NCBI GenBank assembly: GCA_905221605.1
Contig: CAJNDS010002593.1
Location: 239,814 to 303,813, forward strand
Reading direction: 5' to 3'
Source of the DNA: Symbiodinium natans
Lineage: Eukaryota > Sar > Dinophyceae > Suessiales > Symbiodiniaceae
Length of the DNA: 64,000 nt
Below are positions 43,601 to 54,751 of this stretch, piece after piece (position 1 is the first letter of the stretch; each line of letters opens with the position of its first letter). The notes beneath the pieces are model-generated. The model had not been told where the DNA came from. It was given only the letters and a program-made list of their open reading frames with translations, and did no database searches. The position numbers and the translations under genes were made by a program.

Positions 43601-46600
43601 TCCATAAAAGTGGATAGGGGTCCACAGGGGGACACCACCCCCCCCCCCTTCCAAAAAGAACTGAGCCGCAAGGGCGCGCGAAGGTGCTGGGGCTGTTCTT
43701 TTCTCCACACGCCTTTGGCCTGGGGCCGCGGAGGAATTTGCTCCCATGTGTGAGGAGGCAAGAGATGTTGGTTGTTCTCGAGCGGACAAGATGGCCCATC
43801 AGTGGTTCGCATACCTGACAAAGGAGGCAACGCATGAGGGAACCGTTCGCATCCAAAGTTCTTGCCACCAGCCAGTGCAGCGGAGTGCGCCGGGTTTATT
43901 TCAGAAGCACACCTGCCGAGCATCGTAAGCATCAGTGCAGTCTCTCTGTCCTTAGTTCTTCTTGGGCTCTTGCAACATCATGGTTGTGCCCGAGCCACGG
44001 TAGCATCTCCAGAGGTCTTCAAGGTTGAGTCGTTTGGTGAGCACCAGCGCATCCACAGCTTGGAGCAGCTGAAGTTCCTTGGGCATCAATAAAGGCCAAC
44101 CATGACATGCACGACCCCCATCATAGAGGTCTGACAAGGGGTACCGGGTACAATATGGCATAGTCCTTCTAAATTTAATGAGTCTATTTTGTGCACAACG
44201 CTCCGAAAGAGGGCTTTGCGTGCCTTAGGTCCCGGCTGCGCTTGCACCACGACTACGACGCCCTGAGAGATCGCTGGCAGCGCATGGACAACTTGAATGC
44301 GGGCCTCGAGGAGGCCGTGAGCAACAAGGCGAACCTGAAACAGGCCTGCGAGCACGCGGAGTCTCTACTGAACCAACAGATTGAGGCAGACTTCCACAAG
44401 AACTTCCAGAAAGAGACGAAGCAACTGTTAGTCCAGGCGGCCAAGGCTCGGGCAGACCTGGTGGGGCAGGTCGAAAACCAGGTAAGGCACCGTGGGGTGC
44501 TGCGTGCTGAACTCCTGATGCATCTCGGTGAGTTCTCTGAGAAACTGAAAGCCTGGCATCCGAAAACATGCAGAAAGTTCCAGGAAGGCATCAGCTCGTT
44601 GAAATCTGCCAAGCGCCAGGCAGAAAATCGTAAGCGGGTTGCAGATGACGCCTTGGCCAAGATCAAGATGGAACTGCAGCGCACGCAGTCCGAGCTCCAA
44701 CAGATGCTGGCCCCGTACACCGGCAAGCAGTTGCAAGTGGACGTAGACTTGAGTACGTTCGAAATCACGTCCTGCCCAGCCAAAGACCTTGTGGTGTCTC
44801 GCATCCTGGCAACTGTTGCCGAACGCGAAGATTCCATCGTCCCCAGTGTGCTCTTGTCCTCAGTCAAGGACCTTCGTTATTGCTTTGTGTCTTAGATGCT
44901 GCCGCTTCTACCACACATTTGCAAGACAGCGCGCTAAACCCGGAACCTTAGTCCAGTGTCAGAGCTCTCAAGGACCTGGTGAGCCGCTGTCCATCAGAGC
45001 GCCTGCAGCAATCCACGCAGGCACTTGTTCCAGAGCGTCCTCTTTGTGAGGACTGGGCAGCATCAGCTATACCCCTCTACGTCTGTAGAGCAGCGGTCGT
45101 TAAACCTCAATGCAACTTGAATGCGGCCGAACCCCAACATGGGATGAAGTGGATATACGAATTGGTACCATGTCCTGAGGCCTCATGTGGGAATATCGGG
45201 GAGTGCGGGCCTGCTAGGACAGGACGCGCCTCAATGAAGTACTGAACTTCGATGATGTCCAAGCACAGCTACGACACAAGGCGCCCAGTTTTCGGTTTAG
45301 GGTAATGGTAAACGCTTGCAAGCGCAAACGCGGTCCAAGGAGGGGTCCAAAGGGGGGTCTCAAGGGGTCCCTGGCAGAAGAGGCCCAGGGCAGATTCAGG
45401 GGTTTTCTGGGAAGGTCTGGGGAGGGGTCCCAGGCAGGTTTCAGGGTTGCCATTTCGCGGGTTGGCCTTTGGTGTGGTCTGTGTGTGCCCTGCGGCAAAT
45501 TTCGGCTTTTCCTGGCGGTTTGGGCAGGTCCCACAGGGTGGTGGGGGGGTTGAGGAGGTCTGCTTGTTCTAGATGCCTCTCGAGGCTGGGAAGTCGAGGC
45601 GACTTGTGGGAATTGGGGAATTAGGGTAATTACATCGGGTCAGCATGGGCCAGCCAGCCATACACATACTGGAGCACTGCTTGTCCTCGATGATTTCTGA
45701 ACCATGAGTCCACAATGACTAAATATGACCAATCAAAAGTCCTTTTTGTGTTCCAGGAAACAGCACATGCAAGCATTCGAGGAGGTCTCTTTGTCCCTGT
45801 GTCGAGTCAGGCAGCGGCTGCTGAGGATGTGGCCCAATTTCTGGTTGGAAACAAGGGTTTGCTCCTGATGCGTGGCCCGGATGCCTGCCTGCTGTTGGCT
45901 CACTGACCAAAGTCGGACCATTGGCACCACTCAATCACACGGGGGGTTTTGCTGTGTGTGCAACACACTGACAAGGATCGGACTCGCTTGGATGAGATTC
46001 TTCGCGAGCTCCGTGCAGTTTCAGCGGAACGTAGTTTGGTCGAAAAAATATGTGAATATTTGTGTCAAGTAGTAGGCTTGAAGCAATTGTTTTCTCTTTG
46101 GTTTTGGCTTCCGCCCTCAGGCACTTTCGGGCAAAATACGACCGTGACGGCCAAGCTGCTGAAAAGGGCCGAGCCTTTGCTTAAGGCAGGTGCGCTCTGT
46201 CATGGCCTTCCGGCTTCGTCAGTGCCAGTCTTTCGGGGATCGCACTCATTAGGCGTAGGAGTAGGCTGGATTGCACACCAAAACCTAAAGCAGGTGCTTT
46301 CGGCTGCCAACAGCCGCGGGGAAGGTCTGCGCCGTGGATGCGTGGGCTCAGAGGCCAGAGAAGGGCCAAGCAGTGGTGCAATGCAAGTGGCAAAGCAAGC
46401 CAAGTGGATTTTCGAAGCCTTGCAAGCGTGTTTTCTTCAGTCTAGGAATACTCGCGCTTCGCATCTCACAGGCATCCCTCATCATGGCCCTGCTGCAATT
46501 TGGACTCTTGGTGGAAGCAGGGTCCATTGTTAGACAAGTTGGGCCCCGGGTGTCGAGTCGGAAGGTTGAGCTTGCGCCTAGTCTGCTCGGTATGTTGAGG

Positions 46601-48634
46601 TGGCCTGGTGCGCGCGCAGCGAGGCACCTCACTGGGACATGGCATGCCATGATATGACATGATGATCAAAACTGCAGTTGATGTGTGCTCGACTGTGCTC
46701 ACTGCAGCTAGTTCTGTCGCTGCACACGAACTTGTGTCAGCTCCTTCTTGTTAATTGCCTCAGGTTGTAAACTACTGGCTGCTCTTCACAGCCTCCGCAG
46801 TCTCCAGCTGCGCAAACAAGCCCTCAGCAAGGTGGTGGAAGTGCACCCCTGCTTTCATTTCAGAGAACCGGCAAAGAGAACAGGGTGAGGTAACCTGACA
46901 GAGTGGTCGCTGGAAATCAATTCTGACAATTCTGCCCCCCCCCCCCCCAAATGCTCGGGGGCAGAATGCTAAGGGGCAGAATGCTAAGGGGCGCTCAAAG
47001 TGTCAGCGCCTGGGTCTTCGGAGCTAAGGCCGCCAGAGAGGCCTCCTCAGGAGCAGGCCGGGCCAGGGGTTCTAGGGTAATTTTATGATAGAGAACATGG
47101 AATTCGATGTAAGTATCGATGTAAGTATCGATAGTATCGTGAAGAGCTATGCAAAGCTACCACACCCTTCGTCGCAGGCGCGCAGAGAGAGAAGAGAGGA
47201 ATTGCTGCCATCTGCACTCAGGTCAGAGCCATCGAAGCCGCCCTACGAGCAGTGGGTGGCGGTGTGAGTATCCTGGCCGAGCAGGCGCGAGTCTGTCAAA
47301 AATGAGATAAGAGTTTCGCAGAACCCCGGACCCCATGCAGAATCTCTACCGTCAAAGGGTACTTTACTGTATCTGGAAGCACCTTTCGCTGACACAGCAA
47401 CCCCATTCCCGTGGCAGCGCAGAGGCGCCATCCGTTGAAACTGTGCAACTGGCGTAGGGCTGTCAGAGCTGTCTCCCGGAATCCCACAGGCCGAGAAGCT
47501 TGCCCAGGAGGGGAGCAGCATCGTGGCAAGCTATAGCCTGGAGCTCAGGGTCGGAAGACCGAAGATGTTGTCAATTGCTGAATCAGTTGGCAGTATGTTA
47601 CCTAGAAAGTGGTTGGATTCGTGTTGGTGACATGCTGAGGTCACAGCCTGGAGCAGCTTCTTGAGGTGCATGACAGGGTTTCGGGATGTTCAATGTTCAG
47701 GGTTGGGCGATGTCGAGCGTCGGATGAATTCATAGCACGTCAAGCTAGCTTCTCAACCCAATCCTACCCTTCACCCAACGTGCTTTTGCAACCCTTGCAC
47801 GAGTCTCTGGTGCCGGGACTCAGTGACAGGCCACGCAACAGCTGGCGATTCTTGGCAAGCACAGGAAGATCTTGTTCACATCATCTTTTTAGCTGATTGC
47901 AGCTGCTTACATGGTGCCGACCGACGAGTAGCCCCCCGAGGCTGAATCGAAGAATCGACGTGATGTCGTCCAAGGGCATCACCCAAGAGAAAATCGACGC
48001 TCATGGCTCCAGCCTTACTTGCGGATGCGCGAAGCCGCAAGGGCATCGTGGGGGCATTGTCTCAGTTCTCTCTTAGCAGCGAGGCATGGAAACCAACTTC
48101 GAAGGCAAGCGTGTTGAGATCGACCTCTTCCCTGATCTGCCAGCGGTGCTCGCAGCGGCACCGCAGGCGAGATCGCCTCAGTCAAAGCCTCATGGCAACA
48201 CTGGCCATCCTGGTCGTGATGCAGCGGCTCTGACCCCGTATGTGCTGAAATACCAGCAGGCCATGCTGAAAAAACAGTTCAACCTGACAAAGTGGCTGCG
48301 ATGTGCCTTGATGCCAAATCTGTCCGACTCGGACTTTGTGACGATGCAAGAAGCCATGGAGGCTTCACAGGCCTACCTTCGAAGTCACCTGCCAGTGGAG
48401 GCTGAGGTCAGTTCGTCCTCGGCCAGCAGTGAAGACTCCAGGATGTCAGATTCTGTGTTCAGCCCTAGATCCAACAGGTTCAACACACAAGACGGCCTCA
48501 GTCGAGCATCCCTGGGATCCATATCACCCCGGGCGCAGCCCGGGCGCGGCGAAGATCCCCAGGAGGCTTTGAGCACTTTGCTGCGGCAGCGAAGCATCTC
48601 CGACATGCTGCATGACAGGCTGGACTCAGAGTGA
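34926..48634 (+). CDS. Large coiled-coil protein gene (~14 kb, many exons)
   Basis: A long succession of plus-strand exons with good splice sites encodes mostly heptad-like helices. A candidate start is Met 34926 (MDFPEPETPNSTKLAG). Supported exons are 35102-35184, 35229-~35330, 35412-35492, 36120-36228, 36371-36421, 36493-36567, 37169-37305, 37689-37766, 37829-37906, 38043-38094, 39910-39991, 40061-40089, 40340-40407, 40952-~41035, 41436-41506, 42507-42560, 42807-43064, 44229-44481, 44574-~44895, 45976-46068, 47178-47263, 47490-47525 and terminal 48080-48634. Many junctions agree in phase, and about a third of donors are GC. The segment VNWIQELWLAMDLEDKAA at 37829 recalls the L-x-x-LW-x-x-M segments of MAP65/PRC1/Ase1 proteins, but that identification is weak. 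It could also be two adjacent genes. Probably cytoskeletal. Confidence 0.5.
35412..35492 (+). CDS. Coiled-coil exon
   Basis: Exactly 27 codons lie between acceptor cttgggccag and donor GTACGT. It reads AIATEHEQVAERLGRARAAN then SSLVLAD. Confidence 0.6.
36120..36567 (+). CDS. Three coiled-coil exons
   Basis: 36120-36228 (NLEAQLDELMRAVETEADRE, donor GTACGT). 36371-36421 (VIQPLHARVKELTAQVQ, GC donor GCAAGA) joins 36493-36567 (ALRVEAAELQRRCAEAAEHQ, donor GTACAA) in phase 0. Heptad spacing of Leu/Val/Ala is clear. Confidence 0.65.
37169..37906 (+). CDS. Helical exons with IQELW segment
   Basis: 37169-37305 (EKDAQDERILDRFLPCESQ, GC donor GCAAGA); ~37493-37560 (GLRHQRDSFAMHMDILQ); 37689-37766 (KMKLMHALALQLKEKVLDE, donor GTATCG); 37829-37906 (VNWIQELWLAMDLEDKAAQG, donor GTAGTC). 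The last two are phase 0 and of exact codon length. Confidence 0.6.
39910..41506 (+). CDS. Coiled-coil exons separated by microsatellite introns
   Basis: 39910-39991 (METMEQEADGDEDGANSG); 40061-40089 (ASLTEDAAR, GC donor GCAAGA just before an in-frame stop); 40340-40407 (VLEDVAAALREYRGLLTRKM, GC donor); 40952-~41035 (ALRKPGPLGAPIPNEAENSG); 41436-41506 (ALDGSWIDKLQELLDETAAA, donor GTATGC). Confidence 0.55.
40652..40790. repeat. (GT)n and (GCTT)n microsatellite
   Basis: A GT run, then gcttgcttgc/gctcgctcg tetramers, then GT again. Frames over it are artefacts. Confidence 0.9.
42507..43064 (+). CDS. Two helical exons
   Basis: 42507-42560, 18 codons, reads EQKELRDQVGGYLTSFFQ and ends at GC donor GCCGGA. 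42807-43064, exactly 86 codons, follows acceptor cactttccag. It reads SDSIDAVTSHLVQVWRCLN, SQEQVLLLARLFCLTIAED and AMRDVAQSLKELDRDHVK and ends at GC donor GCGTGT. Phases match. Confidence 0.6.
43215..43640. repeat. Degenerate GGTCCATA-type repeat with CT run
   Basis: About a dozen copies of (a/g)ggtccata(g/c/t) or gggttcata, spaced 10-40 bases apart, interrupted by a CT run at 43547-43585. A related ggggtcc-rich stretch lies at 45327-45450. No coding sense is seen. Confidence 0.65.
44229..44895 (+). CDS. Long coiled-coil exon pair
   Basis: 44229-44481 ends at a consensus donor GTAAGG and reads DYDALRDRWQRMDNLNAGLE then KQLLVQAAKARADLVGQVE. 44574-~44895 follows acceptor aacatgcag and reads EGISSLKSAKRQAENRKRVA then KIKMELQRTQSELQQMLAP. 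The intron between them also stays open, so it may be retained in some reading. A stop lies at 44893-44895 unless an unread donor precedes it. Confidence 0.65.
45976..46068 (+). CDS. Coiled-coil exon
   Basis: Exactly 31 codons (DRTRLDEILRELRAVSAERS then LVEKICEYLCQ) before donor GTAGTA. A second helical exon, AFEEVSLSLCRVRQRLL, is likely just upstream from 45757. Confidence 0.6.
47178..48634 (+). CDS. 3' exons and C-terminus of the coiled-coil gene
   Basis: 47178-47263 (CTQVRAIEAALRAVGGG); 47490-47525, 12 codons (AEKLAQEGSSIV), with GC donor GCAAGC; terminal exon from 48080 after acceptor cttagcag. The terminal exon reads ETNFEGKRVEIDLFPDLPAV, a helical MLKKQFNLTKWLRCALMP, a Ser-rich SSSSASSEDSRMSDSV, and ends LLRQRSISDMLHDRLDSE at stop 48632-48634. 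The Ser/Asp-rich tail looks like a phosphorylated disordered end. Confidence 0.65.
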
Positions 48635-49090
48635 AGACAACAGAGAGTGCATCCTTAGGACCCTCCACGTGTGCTGGATTCCTGGACTAACCCCCCTCAT
48701 CGGCAAAGCAATGACGCAGGCGGATGAATAGAGGCATGGTCCGTCAGCTCTCTGAGCGCTTCGAGGCAAATGTCGAAGGTCCGTTGGGCCTGAGCTTGTT
48801 GGTTTTCAGGTCAAGAGGCTATTTGAAATTTAGAGGCGTGAATAGGGCGAAGGGGTTTTCATAGGAGTGTGGGGTTGGGCACCCTTCGCCGAGCGATCAT
48901 CAGCGACAATCCAGAACAATCCTGAGTCTAGAATCTAGACTGCTAGAGAGACCGGGACACGCAGGCTATGTCAACCGTGCCAACGTGCACAGCTACAAGC
49001 CTTGCTTGCTAGACCATGTTTTCACTGTTGGTTCCATGCATCTGGCGCAGCTGTGCTGAACGGCGAAAATCTTTTGCAAGCCAGGCTACA
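48635..49090. other. Intergenic stretch
   Basis: No convincing exon was found between the 3' end of the coiled-coil gene and the first array copy. Confidence 0.5.
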
Positions 49091-50520
49091 GGCAATCGTT
49101 GGAAGACAGATCTTCCTCCGAAGACGCAGACTTGGGCGTGGCTTCATCTTCGGAGGTCTGGTTTGCTCGAAATTGCAAAAAGTTCATGTCATCTGAGAGT
49201 GTGGGTCGACTTTGCCAGGAGGAGGTGGTGAACGAGGAGATTTTGCAGAAGCGCTCCGAAGCCACGTTCCTCAAGTGGTCTGCCCCGGCCAAGGCCACAC
49301 CGAAACCCAAGGCCAAGGCCCGAGGAGGGCTCCGGCACGGGTCCAACTGGGCGAAGACGGCGAAGATCAGGGACATTGCCAAAGAGTCCGCATCCAGTTC
49401 CTCGCCTTCGCCGAGGCCTTCAAAGCTGTCGCCGCGGGTTTACAGAGACTTGGCCGGCCGGCAGGTGGTGGCACACACGAGCGTCTCACAGCCAGCAAGC
49501 AACATGTTTGCCAGCGAAGCTGCGGGTGCGACAAGCGACTCAGACCCCCAAACTTCACCGCATGGCCTTGCCGACAGCCTCGGGGGCACACCGCGGCGGC
49601 TTTGGGCTGCTGCAAACGAGGAGGACGATGAGGAGGCGGCAGAGGAGGCAGGGGAGGCAGAGGAGGCAGAGGAGGCAGAGGAGTCAGAGAAGCCAGCTGG
49701 CATTCAGGAGATCAAAGAGCAGGAGGGTGAGGCTCCTCGCCAGGATCGCCACCTCCCCATGCCTTCCTTGCGGCATAGGCCTAGGTTGGTTCAGGGATCT
49801 ACGGATGCATCGTCATTGGTGCTGGCAACAAGCGGCACAGCACGTGGCAGAACTCAGCAACAGCCCGCCGCAGGCAAGACCAGATCCCAAAGCCCCAAAA
49901 GCCCTTCACCTGGGCCTGGACAGGCTCCACTTCGGGAACCTTCACTTCCGAAGCTCCGGCCACTGCAGCCTGCTCTCCATGCTGCAGGCAGAGATCAGGA
50001 TCTGGCAGCGCCGACGTACTTGCAGCCCGAGTCCGAGGAGGAGGAGGAGGACAAGAAGGAGGAGATGAAGGAGACCACCCCAAGATTCGACAAGCTGACG
50101 GTAAGGAGGTCCTTCTCACACAAGCACCAGCCCACGCAAGACGAGCTCGGTATGGAGGCGGAGGATGCGGAGGATGCGGAGGATGCGGAAGAAGTGGATG
50201 CCCCTTTGGTTGGCCCCGCACCTTTGGTTGGCCCCGAGACCACTGAGGTGAACAAAGACGACGGGGTAGATGGCCCAGACGATGGCCTGGACGACGGCCG
50301 GCGCGAAGAGCCCGAGGAGATGGAGGCCTCCGAGCCTGCCGCGAGCCTGCACTCTGCTTGGGCCGCGGGGAAGATGCACCAGGTCAGCCTGGAGAATGTG
50401 GAAAGCCTTGGCCCAGAGCATGAGCTCGCCTTTAGCCAGGGGCACCAAGAGCCTTGGCTTTGCAGTTCGGACATCAGGGTAGGAAGGGTCCCAAAGCAGC
50501 ACAGCGAAATGAAAGTGTGA
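49091..50520 (+). CDS. Array copy A: large acidic low-complexity exon
   Basis: The frame opens after acceptor ggctacag at 49091 and runs 475 codons to a stop at 50518-50520. It is a Ser/Pro/Glu-rich, probably disordered protein: SSSSPSPRPSKLSPRVYRDL, an Glu/Ala run (EEAAEEAGEAEEAEEAEE), basic-proline blocks (KTRSQSPKSPSPGPG), and a conserved C-terminus AAGKMHQVSLENVESLGPEH then LAFSQGHQEPWL. A donor GTGAGA two codons before the stop suggests that the exon may splice onward instead of ending. A paralogous exon lies at about 53.61-54.59 kb. Function unknown. Confidence 0.65.
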
Positions 50521-50629
50521 GAGGGGACACGTGCCGAGTGTGCTGCAAACAACGCATCTCAGTCGGCCGCTTCCATCACCAATGCTGCCGCGAATTTCAG
50601 GCCCGCGGCAGTTCAACTCCATTCATGCC

Positions 50630-50681
<52 letters not shown>

Positions 50682-50975
50682 GAGAGAGACTGCGGAAACC
50701 CGGACCGCGGAGGCTCCCCCAACACTTTCGTGATGCCCTACGTATCCTGTGCACAGCGCAAAGCCTGTGCAGTGTACGCCATGAGCCAAAAGAAGACCCG
50801 AGCGACCTGCCAGGTCCCGGAAAGTTCTGGCCGAGAAGGCTCCACGACTTGGACGCGCCTTCCCGCCGGGCTGTTCTGAAGCAGCTCGGGCAGCAGAGCG
50901 AGGTGGTCGGCTTGTCACGAGCCGCCGCGCTGGCCACGAAGTTTCTCTTTGTGTTTTTGGGCCTTGTGTGTGGTG
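50521..50975 (+). CDS. Array copy A: downstream module with (GA)n
   Basis: It lies directly after the acidic exon and is duplicated at 54593-55047. It holds a Cys/His-rich frame (CRVCCKQRISVGRFHHQCC), a 58-bp GA run (50633-50690) and then a coding-like stretch DALRILCTAQSLCSVRHEP and LDAPSRRAVLKQLGQQSEV. A single frame stays open through the GA run in both copies. Whether the Arg-Glu run is translated or spliced out is unknown. Confidence 0.4.
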
Positions 50976-51890
50976 CAGTCCATGATGCTAAACGATTCAA
51001 AAGTCTGAAAAACAATACAGGGGGCCATAGGCCTGTCATCCGAGCTGTGGCCAACTCAGACCTTTGATGGTAGGTGTGCAAACGTACCTGCGTCCAAAGT
51101 CGACCACTTTTTCATTTCACGCAAAACCGGATTTTCGGCAACTGAGCGGGACGTGCCGACACGCGCTATCCCTTTAACTGTCAGCAGGTTTGCCATGTGA
51201 AGACTTGCTGAACAAGGACAGTTTCGAGGATCGTGAGAATATCAGCAACGTAATGAACGAATCCTGTGTTATTCGGGGCACAGACTGTGCTCCAAGCCTT
51301 TGCAAAGCGGCTTAAGCGAACTAAAGGGCGCCAGTTAAGAGAAGCTGCGTACCAGTAGCACCGCTGCCAGCATATACGTGAGAAGAGTTGAGTAGGCTGT
51401 TACCCAGGCACCGGCTCTAGCACCAGTGCAATCAACACTCTGTTTAGCTGTAGGACTACCAATACTACCATTGGCGGTGCTGCGGCGGTGCTGCGAGATG
51501 ACCAGTACTCAGTACTGTTTCCTAAGCCGAACAAGAGCAAAGCAAAGAACCCTGCCCCTCCACAAGAAGAAGAAGAAGAAGCACTTATCTTTCAGAAGCC
51601 AGGTCACAGTGGATGTTTGATGGATGTTAGAAACAGCCGACACTGACAACAATGATGACCATGGACGTGTTGTGCTCAGGCGGACAGGTCGCTGAGTGGC
51701 CCACCGGGTACAGCGCGCCGGCTTCAGCTCCACAGCCGGCCTGGTTCCGGGAAGCGCTCCGGCGTTCCGCGCTCCGAGGAGCTGTGGATCTTCGCCTAGG
51801 TCTTTTGCTACTCTCACACCTTCAAGGCTGATTCTCGAATTCTTGAATTCTTGAACTTTGGGAACACAAGGCCATGTGTACACATGTGTC
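50976..51890. other. Unique spacer of the array
   Basis: Non-coding as far as I can see. It contains a short (AAG)n run at 51561-51582. Confidence 0.45.
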
Positions 51891-51892
51891 AA

Positions 51893-52600
51893 ATCCATGT
51901 TGAGACATCAAGCTTGAGAGACTTGATTTGGAGGAAGCCCCGCAGGCGGCGCCTCATCCACCGGCTGGGAGCCGAGCGTGTGGCATACTTGCCTAGAGGG
52001 TTCAGGCGTTGTCGTCTTGTGGACTCAAGCATGGCTTAATCAGGAATAGTACCCTGTGCCAGAGAAGCGTGTCGATGCACTTGGCTTTCTCAGTCTGTGA
52101 GTACACGAGAGGGTGTTTTGTTAAAAGGAAGCCTTGTCGTCGGGGATGCAGGCCGATCCAGCTGCTGCCGCAACAGACCAGAACATCCGCGCCGCGGCGC
52201 TGCGCCAGTGGGAGAGCGCAGGCCCTTCAAGTCCCAAAAGCCGAGCGGCGCGCAACAAAAAGACAACTAGCTCTTGTAGTAGCTTCTGGGAATTGTCCGC
52301 AGCAGTGCTAGTTACTGCTAGTCGACGTGGGAATACCGTGGCAACATAATGTGCTGACTGCTTATGGCTGAGAATTGAGAAGGTTAGATGTCGGAACGGG
52401 CAAGGGCAAGTCCCCTCCAAGGCTGGCACCTCCGCCCGCCTACTGACCTGCCAAGCGCAGCCGTCGCCACGACTCTACCGGAGCACGTGGAGGCAGGCAA
52501 GACGACAGCGCGGACCGCGAGTCCAAGAAGCACGCTCCATGTGTACCATACATACTGTAGCACATGTTGCCCCAAGAGTCGTGGCCGAGGAGAATGCGAA
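51893..52600 (+). CDS. Array copy B: upstream exons only (truncated)
   Basis: Three modules match those of copies C and D. The U-module near 51915-51980 reads IHRLGAE. The X-exon from 52151, after acceptor ggatgcag, reads DPAAAATDQNIRAAALRQWE. The Y-exon at about 52388-52515 reads SPLQGWHLRPPTDLPSAAV then PEHVEAGKTTART and ends at a GC-type donor. The acidic exon is missing: sequence breaks off about 90 bases after the Y-module and resumes as copy C. A remnant unit. Confidence 0.5.
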
Positions 52601-52764
52601 TAGACCCGGGCATTCTACTTTAGAATGTGTATTGCCAGGGACACACCAGTCCAAAACTCTGTACATCTGCTGGGCGGTGGCGACTGTACTGCCGAGCAAA
52701 CCGTCAGCAAACCACAAAGCACAGACCACACTGTCTCTGAAACAGAACAAGATAGCCCGATCAA

Positions 52765-54592
52765 ATTCATGTTGACGCATCTAGCTCGCCAGACCTGATT
52801 GGGAGGCAGCCCCCAAAGCGGCCCAGCATCCACCGGCTCGGAGCTGAGTTGCAGCCATGAGAAGGGCTCGGCGTTGATGGTCAACAACGTGCGCAAAAGC
52901 AACTGGATCTTGAAAAGAACCTTTTCGTCGGGGCTGTAGGCCGATCCAGCTGCTGCCGCGACAGACCAGAACATCCGCGCTGCGGCGCTGCGCAAGTGGG
53001 AGAGTGCCTTGACATGCCTCGAGCCTTGCTATCACCCGCAGCTGTAGTGCCATGGTGCCATAGCGTCGGTCTTGGTGTTTGGGTCAACATAAGTAGTCCG
53101 GCTGTCCTGACTGAGAGAGTCAGTTAGATGCCAAAGTCCCCTCCAAGGCTGGCACCTTCGCCCGCCTACTGATCTGCCTAGCGCAGCCGTCGCCACGGGG
53201 ACTCTACCGGAGCACGTGGAGGCTGGCAAGACGACAGCGCGGACCGAGTCCAATAAGCACGCTCCATATGTACCATACACAGTGTCGTCATCCTCGCGAC
53301 GGCCTTTTTTTTTGAACCACGTTTAGGAGCATGCACAGGGGCCGGGGCATTTCTAGAACGCGTGTTGCCAAGAGACACACTGCTGGCAGAAGCGACCCTG
53401 AACCAGTCCAAAACTCTTTGCGCCGTAAAGTTGTAAAGTTTACGCCCCTCCGAAGCGCCTGAACGCTCTTCCTGTCTCTTCCTGTCTCTTAACCTCCGCG
53501 CGAGGAGAGCTTGCGCCCCAGTCGGCCCAGCTCCGCTCCTTGGAGGCCTAAAGCGCGTCCGAAAACGCCGAGGCCTCAGGGCGGCTGCAGAGTTCTTTGA
53601 GGTTTCTTGAGGTTTCTTGAGTGCGCAGCTCCTCGCAGCTCCTCTCTCTGAGGCCTTCGAGGCCGGCGCCAAAAGTCTGCAGAGACTTTGCCGTGGCCGG
53701 CCAGAAAGTGGCGGGACAAAAGCCAGTTAGAAGAATTATTGTGAGCGATGAGGGGGCGGAAGCTTTGAGTGACACAAGCGACTCAGATGCCGAAACCTCA
53801 CCCCATACCGGATACGACGTCCTCGAGTGCACAGGGCGGTCGCTGCTGGCTGCTGTGGCAGCTGGCCTTCGGGCAATGAAAGAGGACAAAGAGGCACCTG
53901 GCGACGATCCCCGAAGCCGGCCCTCCTCGGGGCACAGGCCAAGCCTGGTTCACAGGTCAAGCCTGGTTCAGGGATATCTGGATGCCTTGACCTTGGCAGC
54001 GCACGGCACAGCATGCGGCAGAGCTGAGCAGCAGCCCACTGCTGGCAAGCCCAGATCCGAGAGCCCGAAGAGCCCTTCACTTGGACAGACTCCACTTCGG
54101 GACCCTTCCTTTCCGAAGCCGCAGCCCGCTCAGCCTGCTCTCAAGTACTTGCAGAATGAGAGGGATTTGAGAGGCTTCTCACAGAAGCGCCGGCCATCGG
54201 CGGACGTCAGGGCGAACGAGGACGCAGACTCAGTAGGGACGCCTTCGGTTAGCCCCCAGCGCACCCAGGGTGACCCAGATGAAGAGAGCGACGGCCTTGA
54301 AGATAGTGCTCCGAATGCTCCGAATGCTCTGGGTGTTTACGTGTTCATAGACGATGGCCTGGACGACGGCCGGCGCGAAGAGCCCGAGAAGATGGAGGCC
54401 TCCGAGCCTGGCGCGAACCTGCACTCCGCTTGGGCCGCGGGGAAGATGCACCAGGTCAGCCTGGAGAATGTGGAAAGCCTTGGCCCAGAGCATGAGCTCG
54501 CCTATAGCCAGGGGCACCAAGAGCCTTGGCTTTGCAGTTTGGACATCAGGGTAGGAAGGGTCCCAAAGCAGCACAGCGAAATGAAAGTGTGA
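52765..54592 (+). CDS. Array copy C: complete unit
   Basis: U-module at about 52790-52855 (RPSIHRLGAELQ); X-exon from 52939 after acceptor gctgtag (DPAAAATDQNIRAAALRKWE); Y-exon at about 53130-53255 (SPPRLAPSPAYxxA-like at the DNA level; the frame is less clean than in copies B and D). Then comes the acidic exon at about 53610-54592, which reads PAPKVCRDFAVAGQKVAG and ends AAGKMHQVSLENVESLGPEH then YSQGHQEPWL with a stop at 54590-54592. Its first two thirds differ clearly from copy A while the last ~240 bases are almost identical. Function unknown. Confidence 0.5.
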
Positions 54593-54701
54593 GAGGGGAA
54601 ACGTGCCGAGTGTGCTGCAAACAACGCATCTCAGTCGGCCGCTTCCATCACCAATGCTGCCGCGAATTCCAGGCCCGCGGCAGTTCAACTCCATTCATGC
54701 C

Positions 54702-54751
<50 letters not shown>

